A DNA stretch of 64,000 nt, from NCBI RefSeq assembly GCF_000013085.1, contig NC_007643.1, forward strand, positions 1,535,001-1,599,000, written 5' to 3'. Shown here piece by piece: positions 59,401-64,000 of the stretch. Source of the DNA: Rhodospirillum rubrum ATCC 11170. GTDB taxonomy: Bacteria; Pseudomonadota; Alphaproteobacteria; Rhodospirillales; Rhodospirillaceae. The translations under genes were made by a program, and so were the position numbers. Under the pieces are notes generated by a model. It was given only the letters and a program-made list of their open reading frames with translations. It had not been told where the DNA came from and searched no databases. How positions within the stretch are numbered: position 1 is the first letter of the stretch; each line of letters starts with the position of its first letter.

Positions 59401-59910
59401 ATGCGTAGCCACCGTTTCTTTTATGCGTTGATTGTGACGGCGACGACGGCCTTTGGTTCGGCGGCCCTTGCCGCGGAACCCGCCCAAAGCTTCGTGGATA
59501 AGGCGGCCGTCGGTGGCCTTTTCGAAGTCGAGTCGAGCAAACTCGCCTTGAGCCACGCCCAGGATGCCGAGTTGAAGGAATTCGCCCAGATGATGGTTCG
59601 CGACCATACCAAGGCCAATGAGTCGCTTGAAACCATCGCCAAGCAGCAGAAGCTGACCGTGCCGACCAAGCTTGACCCGCCGCACGAGGCGAAAATCGAG
59701 GCTTTGAAGAAGGCCGGCGATCAGATCGACAAGCCTTACGCCAAGGACCAGCTTGAGGGGCATAAGACGACGATCGCCCTTTTCCAGGGCTATGTCACCT
59801 CGGGCGATAACGCCGCGCTGAAGACCTTCGCCCAGGAAACCCTGCCGACCCTGGAAGCGCATCTGACCAAGATCGAAGGGATCGCGGCGAGCATGGGCGT
59901 GGCGAACTAA
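59401..59910 (+). CDS. Exported DUF4142 (ferritin-like) protein
   Basis: A 169-residue protein with a signal peptide (FFYALIVTATTAFGSAALAA, about residues 6-25), so periplasmic. The mature part is a helical DUF4142 domain (FVDKAAVGGLFEVESSKLAL, EFAQMMVRDHTKANESLETI, then LPTLEAHLTKIE). DUF4142 proteins resemble ferritin-like four-helix bundles and are commonly stress-induced. The EcfG-like promoter upstream supports that. Confidence 0.88.
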   Translation: MRSHRFFYALIVTATTAFGSAALAAEPAQSFVDKAAVGGLFEVESSKLALSHAQDAELKEFAQMMVRDHTKANESLETIAKQQKLTVPTKLDPPHEAKIEALKKAGDQIDKPYAKDQLEGHKTTIALFQGYVTSGDNAALKTFAQETLPTLEAHLTKIEGIAASMGVAN

Positions 59911-59965
59911 GCCAAGGCCTTGACGGCCGCGCGCCCCCGCCTTTCCCGGCTGTCGATCCACAGCG

Positions 59966-59993
59966 CCGCGCCAAAGGACATCCTCTGGCGCGG
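59966..59993 (+). terminator. Stem-loop after the DUF4142 gene
   Basis: CCGCGCCA pairs with TGGCGCGG around a 12-base loop, 56 bases after the stop. No T-run follows, so terminator function is tentative. Confidence 0.45.
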
Positions 59994-60073
59994 TGTGAAG
60001 GGGCTGGGGCGCGCGGTTCGCCAAGATCGGCTCTTTCGGGCTGCCCGCGCTGCGGGGAGCGAAAGGAAATCCA

Positions 60074-60424
60074 ATGATGACCGATGACGAGAAGACCACC
60101 TGGGAAAACAGCGTCCGCGAGCGGGCCTATTTTTTGTGGCTGGAAGACGGCTGCCCCGAGGGGCAGGCCCTGCGCCATTGGCAGGCGGCCCGACAGCTTC
60201 TGGCGATCGAAAGCGAGTCCGATGCGACTCTGATCGCCCTTGATAACGCCATGGAACCCGCCGGGGAGTCCCTGGAGGTCGCCCAGGCCCAGGGCGACGT
60301 GCCCGGCCTGACCGATCAGGGGGAGAAACAGCAAATCCCCGTTGCCCCGCAAGCCGACGAAATCCCCGGTGGCCAGGGCCAGGGCCAGCGCCAGTCCGCC
60401 CGCGCCGGCAAACGCCGCCGGTAA
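60074..60424 (+). CDS. DUF2934-family protein
   Basis: A 116-residue protein whose N-terminal part (VRERAYFLWLEDGCPEGQAL, residues 14-33, then RHWQAARQLL) is the short helical DUF2934 motif found in many alphaproteobacterial stress-linked proteins. The rest is Gln/Gly-rich, probably disordered, ending in a basic KRRR tail. No enzyme motif. Setting beside DUF3008, DUF4142 and catalase genes suggests a stress role. Confidence 0.82.
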   Translation: MMTDDEKTTWENSVRERAYFLWLEDGCPEGQALRHWQAARQLLAIESESDATLIALDNAMEPAGESLEVAQAQGDVPGLTDQGEKQQIPVAPQADEIPGGQGQGQRQSARAGKRRR

Positions 60425-60480
60425 TCACTTCACCCCCGCTTGGCCGATAAAGGCGGGCGGGGGCGGTGATCGCCACGCGA

Positions 60481-60517
60481 AAACGCCCGGACCCCGCTTG
60501 CCGAGGTCCGGGCGTTT
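60481..60517. terminator. Bidirectional terminator
   Basis: AAACGCCCGGACC pairs perfectly over 13 bp with GGTCCGGGCGTTT around an 11-base loop, between convergent DUF2934 and DUF892 genes. Short T-runs on both strands suit termination in both directions. Confidence 0.85.
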
Positions 60518-60534
60518 CGTTGCCGGTTTTCGAG

Positions 60535-61029
60535 TTAGCGCTTTTCGCCGGTCAGCAAGTACTGTTTGACGATGCCGGGGAGGTGCTCGCGCAGCCAAGC
60601 GGCCATCGCCTCTTCCTCGGTCAGGATCGACTCCAGCGTGCTTTTGATCGAGGTTTCCCCGGCGACCTCGGCCGCGGCGATCACCGTCACATAGGTGGCG
60701 ATCTCGAAATGCGAGAAGGACAGGCTGAAAGCGGCGTGCTTGATGATTTCATCGGAGGCGAGGGCCCCTGACAGCGCCTGGGTGGTGCCCATCAGCGAGG
60801 CGATGCCGGTTTTGATCGCCGAGGTGTCGGCATCGATCTGATGCAGGCAGCCCTTGACCTTTTCGGCCTGAGCCCGTGTTTCGACGAGGTGCTGGCTGAC
60901 GCGGGCTTCCAGCACCGGATAGGCCTTCAGGCGGGAGACCATTTTCTCAAGGATATTTTCCGCCTGCATCTCCATGGCATAAGCGTCGCGCAGCCAATCA
61001 ATCAAATGTTCGCGAGGAGTCTCGGTCAT
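60535..61029 (-). CDS. DUF892 / YciF-type ferritin-like protein
   Basis: A 164-residue all-helical protein matching DUF892 (YciE/YciF-like): EHLIDWLRDAYAMEMQAENI near the N-terminus and FSHFEIATYVTVIAAAEVAG in the third helix provide the Glu/His of a putative di-metal site. Such proteins are induced by osmotic and stationary-phase stress. AAGGAG precedes the start, and a near-consensus EcfG promoter lies upstream. Confidence 0.88.
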   Translation of the reverse strand: MTETPREHLIDWLRDAYAMEMQAENILEKMVSRLKAYPVLEARVSQHLVETRAQAEKVKGCLHQIDADTSAIKTGIASLMGTTQALSGALASDEIIKHAAFSLSFSHFEIATYVTVIAAAEVAGETSIKSTLESILTEEEAMAAWLREHLPGIVKQYLLTGEKR

Positions 61030-61071
61030 CTTCTAAATCTCCTTTGTCGTTATCGGGAGTACTACCGAATT

Positions 61072-61096
61072 AACTTCCCGTTTTGGTTTGGGTTGC
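61072..61096 (-). promoter_or_regulatory. EcfG-like promoter of the DUF892 gene (one mismatch)
   Basis: On the minus strand GCAAC (one mismatch to GGAAC), 16 bases, AGTT. It lies 43 bases upstream of the start codon. Confidence 0.45.
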
Positions 61097-61202
61097 AAAG
61101 AGAGCGCTTTGCCAGAAATCTTTGAGAAGCGCTTTGATATTGATGGTGTCGTGGAACCGGCAAAGGGAAAGACTTGCTGGCTCGGGCCGCCCTGGATTTG
61201 CC

Positions 61203-63317
61203 CTAGACCGCGTGAACCTTGGCCTCGCGTTCCCAACGCCGGCCCTTGCGGCAGAGGCCGAGGAACGTTTCGGCCTTGGCGGGGGTATCAAGCAGCAGGC
61301 AGCCCTCGTCGGCGATCACCCCGGCCTTTTCCAGCAAGGGCTGGGCGGCCTGGGTAAAGGCGATGACCTTGGCATGGGCGAAGGCGTCGCTGACGAAATC
61401 CTTGGCGGTGGCTTCGTTCAGCAGAAGCTTGGCGCCCTCGGTCGACAGAAGAACGGCGACGGCGTCGTACAGCACGGAAGGGGCGCCGTTCACCTTCTGG
61501 TGGGCCGGGCGCAGGGTGCCATCCTTGGCGGTGAAGCCGCCGACCCTGGGGGCGATCACCTCCATTTGGGCGCCTTCCGCCGTCAGGAGGCGCTCGATCT
61601 CGTCAAGAAAGGCGCCGTCGACGCCATCGCTGACCAGCACGCCGACCTTGCGTCCGGAGAAATCCTTGGGCGGGTTGAGAAGGATGCTGAGCGCCGGCGA
61701 GGCGGGCAGATCCTCGACCAGCGGGCGGGCCGGTTTAGCCGCTTCCGGCAGCTCGGCCAGCCCCAGGCCATCGGCCACTTTCTGGGCCAGAGTCTGATCG
61801 ATGGTCAGCAGATGCGACACCACCCGGGCGCGGATGGCCGGGGTTTCGACCTTGCTCAGTTCAAAAACGAACGAATCTTTGATGTGGGTTTGCTCGACGG
61901 GCGTCTGGCTCCGGTAGAACTGGCGGGCCTGACTGTAGTGATCGGCGAACAACTCGCCGCGCACCCGGCGCTTCTCGCCGCCGTCCTCGGCGGGAAAGCT
62001 GTGGAAGCCGCTTTCGGGTGATTCCCGGGGGCCGCCGATGCCCGGTCCCCAGGAATTCGGCTCGTAATTGGCCCGACCTTTCGGATTGACGAAGGCCATA
62101 TGGCCGTCTTGCTGGAAGCTGTGGAAGGGACACTTGGCGGCATTGATCGGCAGATGGGTGAAATTGGGGCCGCCCAGGCGTTTGATCTGGGTGTCGAGAT
62201 AGGAGAAATTGCGGCCCTGAAGCAGGGGATCATTGGTGAAATCGATGCCGGGCACGATGTTGGCGGTATGGAAGGCCACCTGTTCGGTTTCGGCGAAGAA
62301 GTTATCGACGGTGCGATCTAGCACCAGGCGGCCGACGATGCGGATCGGCACCAATTCCTCGGGGATCAGCTTGGTGGCGTCCAGCACATCGAAGGGGAAG
62401 CTGTCGGCGAAGGCGTCATCAAAAACCTGCAGACCCAAGTCCCATTCGGGATAATCGCCGCGCTTGATCGCCGACCACAGGTCGCGGCGGTGGAAATCGG
62501 GATCGGCGCCGTTGATCTTGACCGCCTCGTTCCACACCACCGACTGCAGGCCAAGCTTGGGCTTCCAGTGAAATTTGACGAAGCTGGATTTGCCCTCGGC
62601 GGTGACCAGTCGGAAGGTATGAACGCCAAAGCCTTCCATGAAGCGGAACGAGCGCGGGATGGTGCGATCGGACATGATCCATAACGCCATATGCAGCGAT
62701 TCCGGCATCAGGGAGATGAAGTCCCAGAAATTGTCGTGGGCGGTTTGCGCCTGGGGGAAGCCGCTGTCGGGTTCCTGTTTGGCGGCGTGGATCAGATCGG
62801 GAAACTTGATGGCGTCTTGGATGAAGAACACCGGGATGTTGTTGCCGACGATGTCCCAATTACCTTGCTTGGTATAAAGCTTGACGGCGAATCCCCGCAC
62901 ATCGCGGGCGACATCGGACGAGCCGAGATTGCCCGCCACCGTCGAGAAGCGGACGAAGGCGGGGGTCTTTTCGCCGGCGCGCTGAAAGATATCGGCCGAG
63001 GTCAGGGCGCTTAGGTCTTCATAGGTTTCGAAGGTGCCATGGGCGCCGAACCCCCGGGCATGAACGATGCGCTCGGGAATGCGCTCGTGGTCGAAATGGA
63101 AGATCTTTTCGCGGAAGGCGAAGTCTTCCAGCAGGGTTGGTCCACGTGGGCCGATGCGCAGGGAATTCTGATCGTCGGCCACTGGGATCCCCTGCTGGGT
63201 CGTCAGCACGGGGGTGTCGCCCTCGGCGATCTGATGGGTTTCGCCCCCGGTGCCGCGCAGAATTTTGGCGTCGGCGATTTCGGCCGGGGTCAGGGCGTCG
63301 GTTGAGCGTTTGGCCAT
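61203..63317 (-). CDS. katE: Large-subunit catalase (HPII type)
   Basis: A 704-residue monofunctional haem catalase that splits hydrogen peroxide. [20 protein letters not shown] near residue 85 holds the active-site His, [20 protein letters not shown] follows, and [20 protein letters not shown] has the distal Asn region. [20 protein letters not shown] carries the proximal Tyr motif. The C-terminal 150 residues ([17 protein letters not shown] onward) form the flavodoxin-like domain unique to large catalases. ATG 63317 follows GGGAG; a TTG one codon earlier is unlikely. Confidence 0.95.
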   Translation of the reverse strand: MAKRSTDALTPAEIADAKILRGTGGETHQIAEGDTPVLTTQQGIPVADDQNSLRIGPRGPTLLEDFAFREKIFHFDHERIPERIVHARGFGAHGTFETYEDLSALTSADIFQRAGEKTPAFVRFSTVAGNLGSSDVARDVRGFAVKLYTKQGNWDIVGNNIPVFFIQDAIKFPDLIHAAKQEPDSGFPQAQTAHDNFWDFISLMPESLHMALWIMSDRTIPRSFRFMEGFGVHTFRLVTAEGKSSFVKFHWKPKLGLQSVVWNEAVKINGADPDFHRRDLWSAIKRGDYPEWDLGLQVFDDAFADSFPFDVLDATKLIPEELVPIRIVGRLVLDRTVDNFFAETEQVAFHTANIVPGIDFTNDPLLQGRNFSYLDTQIKRLGGPNFTHLPINAAKCPFHSFQQDGHMAFVNPKGRANYEPNSWGPGIGGPRESPESGFHSFPAEDGGEKRRVRGELFADHYSQARQFYRSQTPVEQTHIKDSFVFELSKVETPAIRARVVSHLLTIDQTLAQKVADGLGLAELPEAAKPARPLVEDLPASPALSILLNPPKDFSGRKVGVLVSDGVDGAFLDEIERLLTAEGAQMEVIAPRVGGFTAKDGTLRPAHQKVNGAPSVLYDAVAVLLSTEGAKLLLNEATAKDFVSDAFAHAKVIAFTQAAQPLLEKAGVIADEGCLLLDTPAKAETFLGLCRKGRRWEREAKVHAV

Positions 63318-63389
63318 CAAATAGTCTCCCGCAGTCCCAGAGGGCGCCCCTGCGAAGCGGGAGGTCGCCCGATTTTATGTCGCTGCTGT

Positions 63390-63415
63390 AACTCCGGGAA
63401 AAGACGATGGGTTCA
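63390..63415 (-). promoter_or_regulatory. EcfG-like promoter of katE (one mismatch)
   Basis: On the minus strand TGAAC (one mismatch to GGAAC), 17 bases, AGTT, 72 bases before the katE start. The rest of the 302-base gap between katE and the transaldolase holds only the terminator at 63557-63593 and a short palindrome CTTCGG-A-CCGAAG at 63460-63472. Confidence 0.45.
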
Positions 63416-63556
63416 TGGGTCTTTGATAAATTATGATGAAAATAAACCCTGGGGGAACTCTTCGGACCGAAGCGGTAATACTGTGCGAACGGGGCGTATA
63501 AGGATACTTTCCAAAAGAAAGGGTTTTCGAGGAATCCCTCAATCCCTTCCGGGCAT

Positions 63557-63593
63557 GAAAAAACCGCCCGGCAGCGGAAGCGGCCGGGCGGTT
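63557..63593 (-). terminator. Rho-independent terminator of the transaldolase gene
   Basis: An 11-bp perfect stem AACCGCCCGGC/GCCGGGCGGTT (63562-63572, 63583-63593) is followed on the minus strand by a run of six to seven T. Confidence 0.9.
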
Positions 63594-63619
63594 GGGGGTG
63601 GTTAGAAGCGATCCGCCGG

Positions 63620-64000
63620 TCAGGCGACGGTGGAGGCGCGCTTGGCCAGGGTTTCGGCGATGGTGCGGCGCAGGGCGTCGGTATCGGCGTTGAACAGGCG
63701 GATGCCCTCGGCCAGTTTCTCGGTTGCCAGGGCGTCCTCGTTGATCTGCCAGCGGAAGGAGGCCTCGTCGACGGCCAAGCGGGAGATGGTCGCCGCCTTG
63801 CTGGCGGCCGGGTCCAGGCGCTTGGGCACATCGCCGGTTTGGCTGCGCAACTGGTCGAGCAGGGCCGGGCTGACGGTCAAGCGGTCGCAGCCGCACAGCG
63901 CCTCGACCTCGGCGCTCGAGCGGAAGGAAGCGCCCATGACGATGGTCTTGTAGCCGAAGTGCTTGAAATACGTGTAGATCTCGGTCACCGAGCGCACGCC
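63620..64000 (-). CDS. tal: Transaldolase, C-terminal part, cut by the window edge
   Basis: The visible C-terminal 126 or so residues contain [40 protein letters not shown] and [20 protein letters not shown], characteristic of TalB-type transaldolases of the pentose phosphate pathway. The Schiff-base Lys and the N-terminus lie beyond position 64000. A strong terminator follows the stop codon. Confidence 0.93.

Noticed and set aside
63423-63605. A 60-residue plus-strand frame between katE and the transaldolase
   Set aside because: It runs through the transaldolase terminator and the katE promoter region and has no ribosome site or recognisable sequence.

Overview
The window is a GC-rich, gene-dense bacterial chromosome segment. 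Codon bias, enzyme families, an EcfG-like promoter pattern and gene content point to an alphaproteobacterium, most likely Rhodospirillum or a close relative. That assignment rests on recognition and could not be checked. No rRNA, tRNA, insertion sequence or prophage was seen.

Layout. (1) 1-5.5 kb: histidine degradation, hutH-hutF diverging from hutI-hutU, using the formiminoglutamate deiminase (HutF) route. (2) 5.5-21 kb: fatty-acid uptake and beta-oxidation. This holds a FadL porin, two acyl-CoA ligases, a MerR regulator with thiolase, 3-hydroxyacyl-CoA dehydrogenase/hydratase and acyl-CoA dehydrogenase, accessory SDR, thioesterase and SCP2 genes, and the ETF-ubiquinone oxidoreductase that receives the electrons. 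(3) 21.4-35.2 kb: a biotin-dependent, Na+-coupled malonate decarboxylase cluster in the order madG-B-A-E-C-D-H-K-F-L-M. It is preceded by a HutP-family RNA-binding regulator, carries an extra 39-residue membrane protein and a biotin ligase inside it, and is followed by a BioMNY biotin importer. (4) 35.3-52.5 kb: carbohydrate utilisation. An RpiB-type isomerase, a ribose-type ABC importer, a SorC-family regulator and DhaK/DhaL share a four-copy operator-like motif. After a 1 kb duplicated RNA-like region and an orphan 23-repeat type I-E CRISPR array come an M81 metallopeptidase, an IclR regulator, a DhnA/LsrF-type aldolase and a D-ribulokinase-type FGGY kinase. (5) 52.5-59 kb: GntR regulator, TauE/SafE exporter, gamma-glutamyltransferase, NhaP-type antiporter and a DUF3100 membrane protein. 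(6) 59-63.6 kb: a stress island (DUF3008, DUF4142, DUF2934, DUF892 and a large catalase), four of whose genes have EcfG-like promoters. The window ends inside a transaldolase gene.

How the parts work together. Histidine, fatty acids, malonate and a sugar or polyol are each handled by compact units carrying their own uptake and regulatory genes. The malonate unit is unusually self-contained: it carries the genes to import malonate, import biotin, attach biotin to MadF, build and attach the dephospho-CoA prosthetic group, and decarboxylate malonate.

The most interesting signals are the HutP homologue with its structured leader beside the malonate genes, the small membrane protein beside madB, the shared operator motif in two divergent promoter regions, the pair of duplicated structured-RNA candidates beside the CRISPR array, and the palindromic elements that abut stop codons.
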